From positions 62,164,369 through 62,228,368 of the forward strand of contig CM067370.1 in the NCBI GenBank assembly GCA_034401795.1: a stretch of DNA of 64,000 nt, read 5' to 3'. Position numbers and translations under genes: made by a program. Source of the DNA: Chaetoderma sp. LZ-2023a (Eukaryota; Mollusca; Caudofoveata; Chaetodermatida; Chaetodermatidae). Positions within the stretch are counted from its first letter, which is position 1, and every line of letters starts with the position of its first letter. This document shows, piece by piece, positions 1-11,475 of this stretch. The notes under the pieces were generated by a model. The model worked only from the letters and a program-made list of their open reading frames with translations, did no database searches and had not been told where the DNA came from.

Positions 1-639
1 TTACCTCTATTCTTATTTAGTCATATTTTGAACACTGAAGCCCTAGCAACTATCTCAAGACAACCATACTGTTGATTATTTTGACAAGGATTTCACTGGA
101 GGTTGTTGCTTCTTAAGGCAAGAACTGTAAATCAAATTAATTTTAAAATATTCAAGAGTTACAGAAGATATGAGAAATCTGTATTAAATTTTAATTTGCA
201 CTGTGCATGTACAATTGAATGTAAGAATTTATCAGAAATAGACAGAGATGTATTTAGAAAAGTATGTGAAAATACTCAAATACATTGACAATGTATTTAA
301 ATACAAATACCTTTGCCTTAGATACTTTTCAAATACAAATACTTTCAATTACCTGAAAAATGTATTTAAACTACTTCAAAATACAAATACTTTTGTATTT
401 GACCACAAGCCCTGCTTGGCTGGAAGGATACTAGGCTGATAGGTTTCAGAACATGTATACATAATTATGATTGGGCAATTTCTCCAGTGGCCATCTTGGA
501 TTTTCTAAAAAAATTTGTGAAATCAGTTAAAAGCCTCGTCATTAACTTCTGGAATGATTTCAACCAAAGTATTATGTCTGTTCAAATCCTAATGCTTCAC
601 ATCCTAATGGTCCAGGTTAGCGTTAAGGCCCTTGGGCAT
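1..639. other. no gene seen; AT-rich flank
   Basis: No splice-bounded coding segment was recognised here on either strand. If the SIRT4 gene extends leftward, this stretch would be part of its intron. The only structure is the one-sided repeat at 270-430. Confidence 0.5.
270..430 (-). repeat. one-sided hAT-like terminal repeat
   Basis: The segment is built of diverged, repeated AAATACAAATAC blocks and stops at CAAGCCCTG, which read on the - strand is CAGGGCTTG, a terminus style common in hAT elements. No partner end was found, so this is a solo or truncated end. Confidence 0.35.
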
Positions 640-654
640 TTTGGATTCTAAGAA

Positions 655-850
655 TTAACAGTCTGCTCATATGTAGACCAAGAGAAGACTATTCTTGAAA
701 ATCTATCACTGGAATGATTGGCTCAGATATCGACCCAGTCATTCCAGTGAAAAACTTTCTAAAATAGTCTTCTCATGGTCTGCAAATGGAAATTTTCCAT
801 GACCCCTGCAGAAGGCATCTTTGGTTGGCTTGAGTGTTACCCTTTAATGG
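655..850. repeat. TTAA foldback MITE, copy 1
   Basis: A diverged copy of a palindromic family seen eleven times in the window. The arms carry GACCAAGAGAAGAC and GTCTTCTCATGGTC, around a centre with GGAATGATTGGCTC and CCAGTCATTCC. The right end reads GAGTGTTACCCTTTAA. Low divergence between arms suggests a hairpin-forming, non-autonomous element. Confidence 0.6.
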
Positions 851-1060
851 TCACATTTGGTCAAGAAAATTTTAATGTCTGCCAATTCAATATCCATTTA
901 CAGGCCAAGAGAATATAAATTTTGAAAACTGATCACTCGAGCCAGTTATTCGTGGTAAATTTTCAAAACTTGTATTCTCTTGGCCTGTAAATGGACAATT
1001 CAACAAGACCATAACAGAGGCCGGTTTTGGCCAGCATGACCATTAAAACGTTAAGGATCT
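851..1060. repeat. TTAA foldback MITE, copy 2
   Basis: This copy lies directly after copy 1. The arms CAGGCCAAGAGAATA and TATTCTCTTGGCCTG flank a short centre with GAGCCAGTTATTC. The right end CATTAAAACGTTAA matches the family end CATTAAAGGGTTAA with a few changes. Confidence 0.55.
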
Positions 1061-1309
1061 TTAGGGACCACTGATTGATGCTTCATAAGGTGGTGTCTTT
1101 AATCTGTTAATCATCATGATCTGTCGAGAAAATCAAAATTTTTACCTAGTGAATGTCCACTTGCAGTCCAAGAGGACTATTTGTACAAATTAACTACAAG
1201 ACTTCAGCCAGCAATTTGAGTGGTAACGCATAAACAAAAATGAAGTGTGATATGTCTCGCCTGTACAGTCATGTAATGTGGATTGCCATTTTGATAGAAA
1301 CTAGACATG

Positions 1310-2570
1310 GTCTAATAATGTGAAAAAGTGGGCAAAATACCCCCAAATCAAATTGGTAATGATACAGATTGTATCCTTACATAGCATAGAGCAGTTTTGG
1401 AACGTTTCATTGAAATGGCCATTGATGAGTTACAAGGCAAACTAAAAAACCCCACACAAAAACCCAAAATGATCCAAGTCTGAAACCGTGAAAAAGTAGC
1501 CAAAATTCTACAAAATCATAAAGTGTCATTGAAATCGGAATGACCATAGTTGAGCTATAAACATAAACATAAACCTCAACCCAAAAACCATGAAAAAAAT
1601 TCAAGGTCCAAAGCTGTGAAAAAGCAGTAGAAATTTTGCAAAATGCATTTGGTAACTAAATAACATTTACTGAAGTAACTGTAAATCTGCAATGACTGGG
1701 CGTTAATGATTATTGTACGGTCTCTTCTTATATGACCATTGGACATGTCTGGTGCTGATCTATCAAAAATTCTAGGTGTGGTTGCAATTCAAAGATCCAT
1801 ACTTGAAAGTCAAGTCGCTATAGGACCCATTAAATCACCAAATTTCAAGTTGATCAGAGCAAAACTCATTTTGGCGGTCATTTAAAAAAAAAAGTTGAAA
1901 AAATCTCCATTTCTCTCGAGTTCATTTCTGCCAAAAAAAAAAATTTGTTATATTTTGACCCCAAAAGGTGCATCTGGTTGTAATTTTGAAAAAAACAAAA
2001 AACCTTTTTAATTTTCAAATTTTTTCATTCCGAGTTCATTTGTACAAAAAAACCCGGTATTTTTGGCCAAAATTTTTGCATTGGTGGCCATTTTGAAAAA
2101 ATATTTTTTCCAAAAATAATCATCAGTAGTAACATTCTACCCAAGTATGGTAGTGATCCGATCAAAACTAGGCGTAGTAGCACTTCAAACATCCATTTGA
2201 AAATCCCCATACATTTCCAAAACCGTGAAAAAAATAGTTAAAATGACCCAAAATGAAATCTATTGTTACGCAGATCATATCCCTGTATAGTATAGATCAC
2301 TTTTAAAGTTTCATTGAAATTGGATGAGCCATTGCTGAAAACTAAGTTGATTTAAAAACCTTAACCAAAACTGCACTTGCAAAATACATTTAAAAGCTCC
2401 ACGTCCAAAACCATGAAAAAAATAGTTAAAATGCCCTGAAATTAAATCTATTGTTATGTAGATCACATCCCTGTATAGTATAAATCACTTCTGTAAAGTT
2501 TCATTGAGATCTGATGAGCCAGTGTTGAAAAATAAGTTGATTAAAAAACCGTAACCAAAACTACAAATGA
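1310..2570. repeat. imperfect tandem repeat, about 180-bp unit
   Basis: Non-coding units share phrases such as CCGTGAAAAAAATAGT, ATCCCTGTATAGTATAG and AAAGTTTCATTGAAATC. Clear units lie at about 1310-1640, 2215-2380 and 2400-2560. Related pieces recur at 2915-3060 and 5460-5745. Short open frames in it are in unrelated frames and look like chance. Confidence 0.6.
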
Positions 2571-2895
2571 CAGACCAATTTTCAAGATGGCCGCTGGTGG
2601 CTGGTGGGCATCTTGGATTTCGGATCATCGACCACTTCGATACGTTTCTTCTATTAGTCCAAACAGCCTATGAAGCTTCAGTGATCCGATAAACGGTAAC
2701 AGAATTATCATCCGGAAACCCATTTTCAAGATGGCCGCTGGTGATCATCTTGGATTTTGGATCAGCGTCAATTTCGATCGGTTTCTTCCTCAGACCTAGT
2801 GCAATAAGCCTATGAAGTTTCAAACCAATCTGATCAATATGAGTCGAGTTAATGTCCCGAAACCACTCTGCCGCCCGCCCGGACGGCGCCATTCC
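2570..2895. repeat. CAAGATGG/CCATCTTGG paired repeat fragment
   Basis: Two diverged units each hold a forward TTTTCAAGATGGCCGCTGG and, after a short spacer, an inverted CATCTTGGATTT. The same unit forms the array at 18420-19300, so this is a remnant of the same family. Confidence 0.55.
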
Positions 2896-2914
2896 ATAAT
2901 ACCCTGCCGTCGGT

Positions 2915-3060
2915 AAAATTCGCCAAAATCAAATTAGTAATGTTGCAAATTGTATCTCTGCATGATCTAGAACAATTGTGTAGTTTTGTTGAAATCGGAA
3001 TGGCCATTGATGACGAGTTACAAGGCAAACTAAACCATGAAAAATGTCAATGAGCTGTAA
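2915..3060. repeat. isolated unit of the 180-bp repeat
   Basis: It matches the units at 1310-2570 through GTATCTCTGCATGATCTAG and GAAATCGGAATGGCCATTGA. No coding potential was seen. Confidence 0.45.
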
Positions 3061-3103
3061 CTTAACATTTAGAGATGAATGCAATCAGGGCATGCTAAAA
3101 ATA

Positions 3104-5216
3104 ACAAGAGGCCCATAGGGCCTGTGTTGCTCACCTGGAGCATTATGCATTTTTGTCACACTTATTAGTGGGTGGTTTAGGAGTAGTCTTCTAAATGAGT
3201 TTGGGGACATTTTTGCAAGTCCAATATGGCCGCCAAACACGCTACATTTTGATTGGTCCACTGCAGCCATGTTTCTGACATAGCGCCTTCCCTTGAAAAA
3301 ACTTTAATGGCACTCAGTGCCTAATCATATCTCCCAAATTTTGTCCCAATTCGCTGTGGTTCTGGAGTCATTTTGGCAAAAATTAGGTTATCCAAGATGG
3401 CCACCAAACCATTTGGCCAATCAAGTTCTCTTGAAACAAACTTGGTGCGGCTCTTGCCCTACAAGAAAATGCATGCGTTTTGAAGTGATCCCCCAAACGG
3501 TTTTGGAGATTTTTAAAGACATTTTAAAGCAGCCAGTTTTTTTGACGGATCAACTTCTCTTGAACAAACTTTAATGGTCCTTAGTCCTTAATCCTATATC
3601 ACAAATTTCGGCCTGATCGCTTCAGCGGCTCTGGGGAAGAAGTTGTTTTTGCGAAAATGAGGTCATCCAAGATGGCCGCTGAACCATTTAGTCAATCAAG
3701 TTCCCTTGAACAAACTTGGGTCAGCTCTTACCATAGATCATATTTCATGAAGTCTGAATTGATCCCTCAAACGGTTTTGGAGATTTTTTAAATCAGCCGA
3801 AATCCAAGATGGCTGCCGGCCAAATTGGCCGATCGGCTTCGTTTGAACAAAATGGAATCTATACCCTAAGGATGCTTCCTGGCAAATATAATTGAAATCG
3901 GCCCAGTAGTTCTCGAGAAGACATTTAAAATTTCCCATTGCTTTAGTATAGGAGCTTTTGGCGGGAAAATGATCCACGATGGCCCCCAAAATGTTTATCC
4001 GACAGTTTCAAAAATTGAAAATTTGAGATCAGAACACCCAAAAACCTATATAAAACCAATTTCGGCCTCAAAATATATCAAATAAAAAAATCCAAAATGG
4101 CCACCAAACACGCTATATTTTGATTGGCCTACTGCGGCCATGTTTTTTGATGGATTAACTTCTCTTGAACAAACATTAATGGCCTTTAGTCCCTAATCAT
4201 ATATCACAAATTTTGGCCTGAACTCATTTTTGCGAAAACTAGGACATCCAAGATGGCCACTGAACCATTTGGTCAATCAAATTCCTTTGAACAAACTTGG
4301 TTCAGCTACTACCCTAGATCATATTTCGGGAGTTCTGAATCGATCCCTCAAACGGTTTTGGAGAAGATTCTTAAAGGCATTTCTAAAAATCTGTCGACCA
4401 AATTGGCCGATCGGGTTTGTTTGAATAAACTTGAATCTCTATGCCTTAAGGATGCTTCCACCCAAATATAATTGAAATCGACCCAGTTGTTCTCTAAAAG
4501 AAGACATTTTAAATTTCCCATTGCTTTAGTATGGGAGCTTTAGACGGGAAAATGATCCAAGATGGCCTCCAAACCATTTATCCGACAGTTTCAAAAATTC
4601 CAAATTTCAAATCAGAATACCCAAAAACCTATATAAAACCAATTTCAGCCTCAAAGTCCATCAAATAAAAAACTCCAATATGGCCGCCAAACATGCTATA
4701 TTTTGATTGGCCCACGGCGGCCATGTTTTTTGACGGATCAACTTTTCTTGAACAAACTTTACTGGCCCTTAGTCCCTGATCATATCTGCCAAATTTCGGC
4801 CTGATCCATTTAGCGGTTTTGGAGAAGTCGTTTTCGGGAAAACTAGGTCATCCAAGATGGCCGCTGAACCATTTGACCAATCAAGTTCCCCTGAACAAAC
4901 TTGGTTGAGTTCTTGCCCTGGATCATATTTCAAGAGGTTTCCTTTAATCCCTCAAGCGGTTTCGGAGATTTTTAGACGTTTCTAGAAATCAGCCAAAATT
5001 CAAGATGGCCGCCGGCCAAATTGGCCGATCGGCTTCGTTTTAACAAACTTGGATCACTATGCCCTAAGGATGCTTCCTGCAAAATATAATTGAAATCGTC
5101 CCAGCGGTTCTTGAGAAGTCGTTTTAAAGGAAAGGTTGAAGGATGGAGGACGGACACATGACGGATGGTCGCCACGACATAAGCTCACTTGGCCTTTCAG
5201 GCCAGGTGAGCTAAAA
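3104..5216 (+). repeat. CACCTGG-bounded array A
   Basis: The left boundary is ACAAGAGGCCCATAGGGCC followed by TGCTCACCTGGA. The right boundary is CCTTTCAGGCCAGGTGAGCT, so the ends carry inverted GCTCACCTGG/CCAGGTGAGC. Inside, a higher-order unit of about 0.6 kb repeats about three times: phrase TTTTTGAYGGATYAACTT at about 3540, 4144 and 4725. Each unit holds several CCAAGATGGCCGCC-like motifs. No frame is coding. The element lacks any gene, so it is non-autonomous or a satellite-like structure. Confidence 0.75.
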
Positions 5217-6107
5217 ACAGACTGCCCTCATTGAACGTAGGTTATCCGCATTCTATGTCATATAACAAATCAGTACACATACATGTAGCTGCCTTTTTAT
5301 AAAATATTGTATGAAGATGCCATTTGTCAAAATTCAGTGACCATCATTCTGAAATTGCATTTGTATTACACAATGATGAGATCCACATGCCTTCAGTCAA
5401 TTTCAATGTCATTTGCATCAGGGCACTCACTAAGTTACAGTACTGAAAGTAGGCAAGATTTCCCACAAACAAATAGTAATGATGCAAATTGCATCCCTGC
5501 ATGGTCTAGATCAATTGTTTAGTCTCATTGAGATCGGAATGGCCATTGATGGGTTACAGGGTAAACTAAAATCTAACCTAAAAAAACAGGGAAAATAATC
5601 CAAGTCTAAAACCGTGAAAAAAATAGTCAAAATGCTCCAAAATGAAATCTGTTGTTATGCTGCTTGAATCCCTGTATAGAATAGATCACTTCTGTAAAGT
5701 TTCATTGAAATCGGATGAGCCATTGTTGAAAAATAAGGCGAGACAAAAATAGTCTTCTCTTAGTAGTACATATTGGAATGCAAATAAACATTCCTCAAGA
5801 CCACTTCAAAGGCTGTGTTTGGCCGGATTGATTAGTAAAATGACAGATGCTACTGTATATATAAAATTCTGTCCCACTAAATGTTAAATTATTATACATT
5901 ACATTATGTAATGTATAATTTAACATGATTGGGGCAGGAGATAAATGTAATCATGTTATGCGGTGTTCTAGAATGATTCTATTAAGTGTTAAGTTATTCC
6001 CTATATGCTATACATGTAGAACCGTTACATCAGTTTGAACTTCTTGGAATTTAGAGTGAAATAGGCTTAACTAACAAATTATTTTGTTTTCTGTTTTTAT
6101 CGTCCAG
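5217..6107 (+). other. putative SIRT4 intron sequence with repeat unit at 5460-5745
   Basis: This lies directly upstream of the SIRT4 terminal exon and ends in a pyrimidine-rich acceptor, TTTTTATCGTCCAG. It holds one more 180-bp repeat unit and a short palindrome, CATTACATTATGTAATG, near 5900. No upstream SIRT4 exon was recognised in it. Confidence 0.5.
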
Positions 6108-6257
6108 GTGTTTTCAGGGTACCGCTTTGCTCTCGCAGCCAGGGAGCAAAATATCCCCATCGCTATCGTGACCATAGGAGCAACCCGTGCTGATCATCAC
6201 GCTAATATAAAGATCAATGCTAAATGCAGTGATTTGCTTACAAGTATACACCTATAA
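6108..6257 (+). CDS. SIRT4: SIRT4-type sirtuin, last coding exon
   Basis: SIRT4 is a mitochondrial NAD-dependent sirtuin with lipoamidase, deacylase and ADP-ribosyl transferase activities. Only the last 49 residues are here, entered in phase 0 from an acceptor ending TTTTATCGTCCAG. The peptide opens [14 protein letters not shown] and continues with [24 protein letters not shown] and a TAA stop. This fits the C-terminal part of the sirtuin Rossmann fold: human SIRT4, as I recall it, has the same SGYRF, LPIAILNIGPTRSDD and C-GELL order. The preceding exon, expected to end in VGSSLQ, was not found, so the rest of the gene should lie left of the window. The exon is convergent with RPAIN. Other class II bacterial-type sirtuins are the alternative, but the IG-TR-D spacing favours SIRT4. 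Confidence 0.85.
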   Translation: MFSGYRFALAAREQNIPIAIVTIGATRADHHANIKINAKCSDLLTSIHL

Positions 6258-6271
6258 CATAGTTACATTAT

Positions 6272-6277
6272 ATTAAA
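6272..6277 (+). terminator. candidate poly(A) signal of SIRT4
   Basis: ATTAAA lies 15 bases after the stop codon. It is a common variant signal, but so short a 3' UTR is unusual and a later site may be used. Confidence 0.3.
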
Positions 6278-6328
6278 TATTGTGTACTGTTATAGAGATA
6301 CGAAATGTCAACAAACATTTAATATAAT

Positions 6329-6948
6329 ACGAGGCCCCTTGTGGCGCTCTCCTGGTGCTATAGCATTTGAACCATCTGCATTTAAAGACACCCAAAAAAT
6401 TGATCGATCAAAATTCAGAATAGAAGTTCTGCATTCTACCATGATAAGGTCACTGTAGCCAACTTTGGTTGAACTATGTCAAGCACCTAAGAATTAGGAG
6501 TTTGATCAATCAAAATTCTGAATACAAGTTCTAGAGCCTAACACCATAGAATCCATCTAGTCAAATTTGGTTGAGATATGTCAAGCAGCTAAGGACGAGT
6601 AGCATTTTGACCATTTTCGGTAGATTTGTCATAAAATCTAAGACCTTCACCAAAAACATTGATCAATCACAACTCTGAATAGAAGTTCTAGAACCTACTA
6701 CCATAGAATCCATCTAGTCAAAGTTGGTTTAAATATGTCAAGGAGATGAGAAGTAGCATTTTGACCATATCCGGTAAATATTTTCACCCAAAAAAAATTG
6801 ACCAATCAAAATTCTGAAGTCTGGAGGGTACCAGCATAGGATGCATCAGCAAAATGTGGTCAAACCATTAAAGAGAAGCGATTTGACGGATGAACAGCCG
6901 CCATGGCATAAGCTCACTTGGCCTTTCAGACCAGGTGACCTAAAAACT
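6329..6948 (+). repeat. CACCTGG-bounded array B
   Basis: It starts with ACGAGGCCCCTTGTGG and CTCCTGGTGC, and ends with GGCATAAGCTCACTTGGCC and ACCAGGTGACC. About three inner units share the phrases GATCAATCACAACTCTGAAT and CATAGAATCCATCTAGTC. This is a short relative of arrays C and D, in the same + orientation. Confidence 0.65.
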
Positions 6949-7014
6949 AGTTATTTATAAATTATACATTTGATTTTTTTTTTACTGCTTCATTCAAATC
7001 TGCAGATTATTATC

Positions 7015-7335
7015 TTATCCCTAAAGCCAAAATCGGCCTCTGCAGTCTTTCTGTGCAATGTCCATTTGCAAGCCAAGATAAGATTATTTTTGATAATTTA
7101 CAATCGAGATGTCTGGCTCGATAAATAGGCCAGTAATTTCAGTGATAAATTTTCAAAAATAGACTGCATGCAAATAAGTGTGAATGCTATAGTTGCAACT
7201 TAGGCAGCTTTGTGCGAAATGTCAAATATTTGAGCGACCGACTGACCGAAAAACAAGTCGCAAAGTTCTACAAATTCTAACAGTAAGCAAATATTTTGAT
7301 TTTCTTGACAAAACTTGACCATTAAAGTGTTAACT
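7015..7335. repeat. TTAA foldback MITE, copy 3 (diverged)
   Basis: GCCTCTGCAGTCTTTC, ATGTCCATTTGCAAGCC and GTCTGGCTCGATAAA match the family consensus. The right side ends TTGACCATTAAAGTGTTAA. Extra sequence at 7155-7300 makes it longer than the other copies. Confidence 0.5.
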
Positions 7336-8597
7336 GGTCGTCTGCACAAAGGGAGATAAGTCTTGGGAACATAAGATAAGCATTTAAACTGTATACATTT
7401 TTATTTTTAGTGTGCTAAATAGTTAGTGAAAGCCGGTGAATATAAATAAACCATTTACTCTGAATACTGTCTCCATATCATTTATTTACCTGCACTCTGA
7501 CATAACTCACCATGAAAAATATCCGTTCAAGTAGTCAGCGCATACTGGCATATTTTAGTATATTTTAGGAATATACCCACACACCACATTCTGATTGGCT
7601 AAACCTGCTTACACCCTCTTAAGGATAGCGCACATTTATGAATGCGAATGCCGACATGTCTAAATATTTAAAGTGGACTCATCCATGCTACACATCTGAA
7701 TGTCAATGGGTGAGTTTATTTAAGATGTTAGGGGAGCTTAATATAGACTAATTTTGCCAGATGATATTCCAGACTTAACCCATCTTATCCTGAGACAAGC
7801 TTAGGCCTATATCTATCTAAATTGAACTGACATTAATTTATATGTAACTAATTATTTTGACTTTTTTACTGAAACGTCTTGCTCCCTAAGCCAACAACTT
7901 GTCATCCATTATTTTTTTTCAAATAACTAGCAGATATTCCATTGTGTAATCCAAATAATACAATTAGTACAAATTAAATAAGACTGAATTCTCAAAAATA
8001 AGGGTTAAACACACACAGGTCGTGGCTCTATTCACAGTCGAGCGCAATGTGTTTTAGGTGTCCAGGCAAGTTGCTAGGTGACTGACCAGTTGGGTGAGAC
8101 TAGTTCTTAATAGAAAGAACTGCTGAATATAACTATATACACTACACATGTTTTGCGTTAATATACTAATAAACTCGCCTCGATTCCTGGTTTGCCAGAT
8201 GGTATTGTGTCTTCATAAATCATAACATCATTTTAAAATAGTAGATTAGTTTCTGAACACATACAACCTGATAACATACTCGCAAGATATGAAAAAGTGG
8301 AAATTATTTCCCCTTGTTTTATTTTATCGATTTTCTATACATTAAGTGACGATATGAATGCAATTTTATGCAATGATAATATATTATTGAAAAATAAATA
8401 TTTACAAAACCGGTTTTTCATAAATATGATGTTTTCGAACCGTTATGCTTACAAAACCAGTGATGGTTCCAGTACCGGTATACCGTACAACCGTAATTCC
8501 AGGTAAATGTTGACAACCCTGGTCCATAAATTAATAACTTGGTCAAGGAGTAATATTGCAGCATGCCTACATGCCATTTTGCTCATTGACCAATTCA
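7336..8597. other. no gene seen in the SIRT4-RPAIN gap
   Basis: AT-rich unique-looking sequence. No exon with both splice borders and no clear repeat ends were found. It may hold 3' UTR of SIRT4 if a distal poly(A) site is used. Confidence 0.4.
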
Positions 8598-8601
8598 TTA
8601 A

Positions 8602-8824
8602 CACTCATATCACCCAAGAACGGCTTCTGCAGTGGTCTTGAGAAATGTCCATTTGCAGACCAAGAGCCCTTTTTTGAAAATTTACCACTGGAATGACTGG
8701 CTCGATAAACGAGCCAGTCATTCCAGGGGTTAATTTTCAAGAAATCTGTTCTCTTGATCTCCAAATGGACATTTTCTATGAGAAAATTGAAATTTTCTTG
8801 AACAAATTTGAGTGTTAAAGGGTT
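8602..8824. repeat. TTAA foldback MITE, copy 4
   Basis: The best preserved hairpin of the family. The left flank is TTAA at 8598-8601, then CACTCATATCACCC. The arms TGTCCATTTGCAGACCAAGA and CTCCAAATGGACA flank a centre with ACTGGCTCGATAAACGAGCC. The right end is GAGTGTTAAAGGGTT. Confidence 0.7.
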
Positions 8825-8869
8825 CACTGTCTGGTTGCTGAATTTCTGCAGACTAGATTTTCCATGGGA

Positions 8870-8970
8870 TTTAGCGCTGAATATTTTGAAAGCAATTTGA
8901 CTGAAGGTTGTCAGTGGCTGAGCCACCAGCAACTTTCAGTCAAATTGTTTTCAAAATATTCAGCAGGTCC
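8870..8970. repeat. foldback element of the AAAACAATTTGACTG family
   Basis: Arms of about 45 bp: GCTGAATATTTTGAAAGC... and its reverse complement ...TTTTCAAAATATTCAGC, meeting at GTGGCTGAGCCAC. Related pieces occur near 24950-25330, 30420-30560, 32280-32370, 32770-32840 and 35447-35620. Confidence 0.6.
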
Positions 8971-10044
8971 AGAGTTATTGATCATTGAAATTATTGTCTG
9001 GTGACTTGCAGAAGTCAGACAGTTAATTTATGGGCTAGATTTGTGAATATTGATGTGGAAACACCACAAACATTGTCTGATCACTGCGAAACAAAACGAA
9101 ACCGGTACAAGTTTTTTAGATTTAAAGTGGAAGTCTGTGTTGATTAATTTGTCATTTTGAAAAAAGCTTAGTCTCCAAATAAACCTAACAAGGATGCAAA
9201 TCAGAATTAAAATAATCAAAATCCAAACCCAGTTAAAATATAGGAAATTTTCTAAATCAATCCCCTTATGATGCACAATATACACAATCATATTATACTC
9301 AAAATCTGTAGTTTTATTGAAATCGGATAACGCCTTGTTGATGAAATAGTCCTTTGAAAAAAGCTTAGCCATAGCAAACAGGTTAACCACGAGTTCTAAA
9401 TAGTTTATCATTCTATCATTCATGTGGGCTATAACCCAACACCCACATACATTGTTATTATCCCTCTAAATAGTTTATGTTCAAATGATGTAAAAATATA
9501 GAACATTTATAATAGTATAGAAAAAGATCTGTGCAGTTTTATTGAAATCAGTTAACGGTACCACTTGTTGATGTAATTGTCATTTGACACTGATGGATAC
9601 GCAGACTAACAGCGATCCACTCGCTCTCAGAATACGTTTTCCTACTTCGTAAAGACAGGCTAAAAATCAAAACATGTTCACCATTTGCAATGATTGCTTA
9701 AATATGAAAATTGCATGTATTCTTTGCTAAATGAAACCTACATGTAATTTGACTGTTTATCAATAATGCTAAAACTCGGCAGATATTTAGAATTTTTCAT
9801 CTTAAAATGTATCCAAATTTCAGATCAATAGTATAACCTTAGTAAAGACTGCATGCCCAAATGTAGTGGACAAGTTTTGAGACAGAAAGTAAATCATAAT
9901 TAACTGACTTAGTCGATCAGAAAAACTAGCTTATGTTAGAATTAAATCTAGGCAGATGGCCAAACTATAATATTGAAATACATATAGTACTAAGCGAGAG
10001 GACAGAATAAGAACAATTACCATATTAAAATTTTATAGCAAATA
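8971..10044. other. no gene seen
   Basis: The 131-residue open frame on the - strand at 9028-9423 has a hydrophobic stretch but no family resemblance, and its DNA shares repeat phrases (AGTTTTATTGAAATCGG). The part nearest 10044 lies just past the RPAIN poly(A) signal. Confidence 0.4.
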
Positions 10045-10050
10045 TTTATT
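10045..10050 (-). terminator. candidate poly(A) signal of RPAIN
   Basis: AATAAA on the - strand, in the context GACAATAAATATTTG, about 150 bases after the RPAIN stop codon. Position and sense fit a 3' UTR end. Confidence 0.5.
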
Positions 10051-10198
10051 GTCAATGCAAATGTCAAAAAATGAATCGTATATCTATCCTAATATATACA
10101 AGTGAAATATCACAGAAAGGTTGAAATGGTCAGCACTGGAGATATGAATGTCCTGTCTAGCACTGCATGATAATCTCACAGCTATGCATTGGTACATC

Positions 10199-10228
10199 TC
10201 ATATAACAACAAACATCCAGTCACATGT
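10199..10228 (-). CDS. RPAIN: RPAIN exon 7 (stop exon)
   Basis: Ten codons, TCDWMFVVI and stop, after the acceptor GTTTTTCTTGCAG. They complete the last zinc pair: CQ from exon 6 plus TCD here gives CQTCD, against CLACD near the human C terminus. This exon is too short to be found without the homology and phase argument. An alternative candidate near 8550 lacks the aspartate. Confidence 0.85.
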   Translation of the reverse strand, partial: TCDWMFVVI

Positions 10229-10321
10229 CTGCAAGAAAAACAAGAAACACACAGTTGAATTTTATACTACCTGTCTTGGGAAGATTGATGCATGGCCAGT
10301 GTTCACCAGACATGTAAATCT

Positions 10322-10552
10322 GCTTAAGCCTATGACACTCAAATTTATTCAAGAAAATTTCAATTGTCTCACTAAATGTCCATTTTCAGAGCAAGAAAAG
10401 TATTATTGAAAATGTGCCACTGGAATGACTAGCTCGGTTATCGAGCCAGTCATTGTAGCGGTAAATTTTCAAAAATACTCTTGTTCTGCAAATGGACATT
10501 TCTCAAGAGCGCTCTGAATGCTGTTTGACCGAAATCAGTGTTAAACGGTTGA
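10322..10552. repeat. TTAA foldback MITE, copy 5
   Basis: It starts at TTAAGCCTATGACACTC and ends CAGTGTTAAACGGTTGA. The centre holds GACTAGCTCGGTTATCGAGC and CAGTCATTG. It sits in RPAIN intron 6, close to the last exon. Confidence 0.65.
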
Positions 10553-10639
10553 CCTGAAATCTGCAGATTCCAAACTCTAAAATAGTTGGTCCTAGTCAAT
10601 TAAAATAAATCTCATGAAAATTTTATAACATTTCTCCAA

Positions 10640-11475
10640 GGAACAATAAACAAGTACCCACAAGGGCCTGTGACGCTCACCTGCACCATTAGCATTTGAA
10701 CCATTTGCTTTGGATAATTTTCGGAAAACTACTAGTATGACTAGAGGCTACCTCTATAGGATACTCTATAGGATCCTTCCAGCCAAATTTGGTTAAAATC
10801 CTCCAAGCGGTTTAAGAGGTACGTTTTAAAGGAGTTCTGTATAATTCTCGGAAAATCCAAGATGCCCGCCAAAACAATTTACGAATCAAAATGCTTGTTT
10901 GATATATTGAAGCCTACTGCGACAAGGCATTGAAATGAGGCCATTGATTAAAGAGTACTTAGCGCTTTAAATGGTTCCGGAAAATTTTCGGAAGATCCAA
11001 GATGGCTGCCAAAAATAGACCAATCAAAATTCTGAATTGAAGCTGTTGAGTCTACCACCATAGGACCACTCCAGTCAAATATGGTTAAAATCTGCCAAGT
11101 GGTTAAGGAGATGTGTAAAATCTAAGCTTTTACCTCCCCCCCCCCTCACACAAGGAAAATTCTGGATAAAAGTTGGAGCTTATGATGATAATGGCCTTCT
11201 AGACAAATTTGACTGAAATCTGTCAAACAGCTAAGGAAATTTTGACAATTTCCAGTAAATCAAATCAAATCTAAGATTTAGACCCAAAATATTGACCAAT
11301 CAAAATTCTGAATAAAGGTTCCTGAGCCTACCACCATAGAATCTGTCCACCCAAATTTGGTTTATATCCACAAAGCAGATAAGGAGATGCGTTTTGACAA
11401 TTTCCTGTGAAAGATTTTCATCCCAAAAATTAACCAATCGAAACTGTGAAAGGAATTCAGGCCAGATGAACTAAA
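10640..11475 (+). repeat. CACCTGG-bounded array C
   Basis: Left end CACAAGGGCCTGTGACGC then TCACCTGCACC; right end ATTCAGGCCAGATGAACTAA. Four to five units share TTGACCAATCAAAATTCTGA and the motif CCAAGATGGCTGCC. A C-run interrupts it at about 11137-11150. Same + orientation as arrays A and B. Confidence 0.65.

Noticed and set aside
8540-8562. alternative RPAIN last exon reading ACCNITP
   Set aside because: It lacks the aspartate after the cysteine pair and is a poor match; the 10199-10228 exon (TCDWMFVVI) fits the family C terminus and phase.
9028-9423. 131-codon - strand frame with a hydrophobic segment
   Set aside because: AT-rich sequence gives hydrophobic codons by chance; it contains repeat phrases and no recognised domain or splice context.
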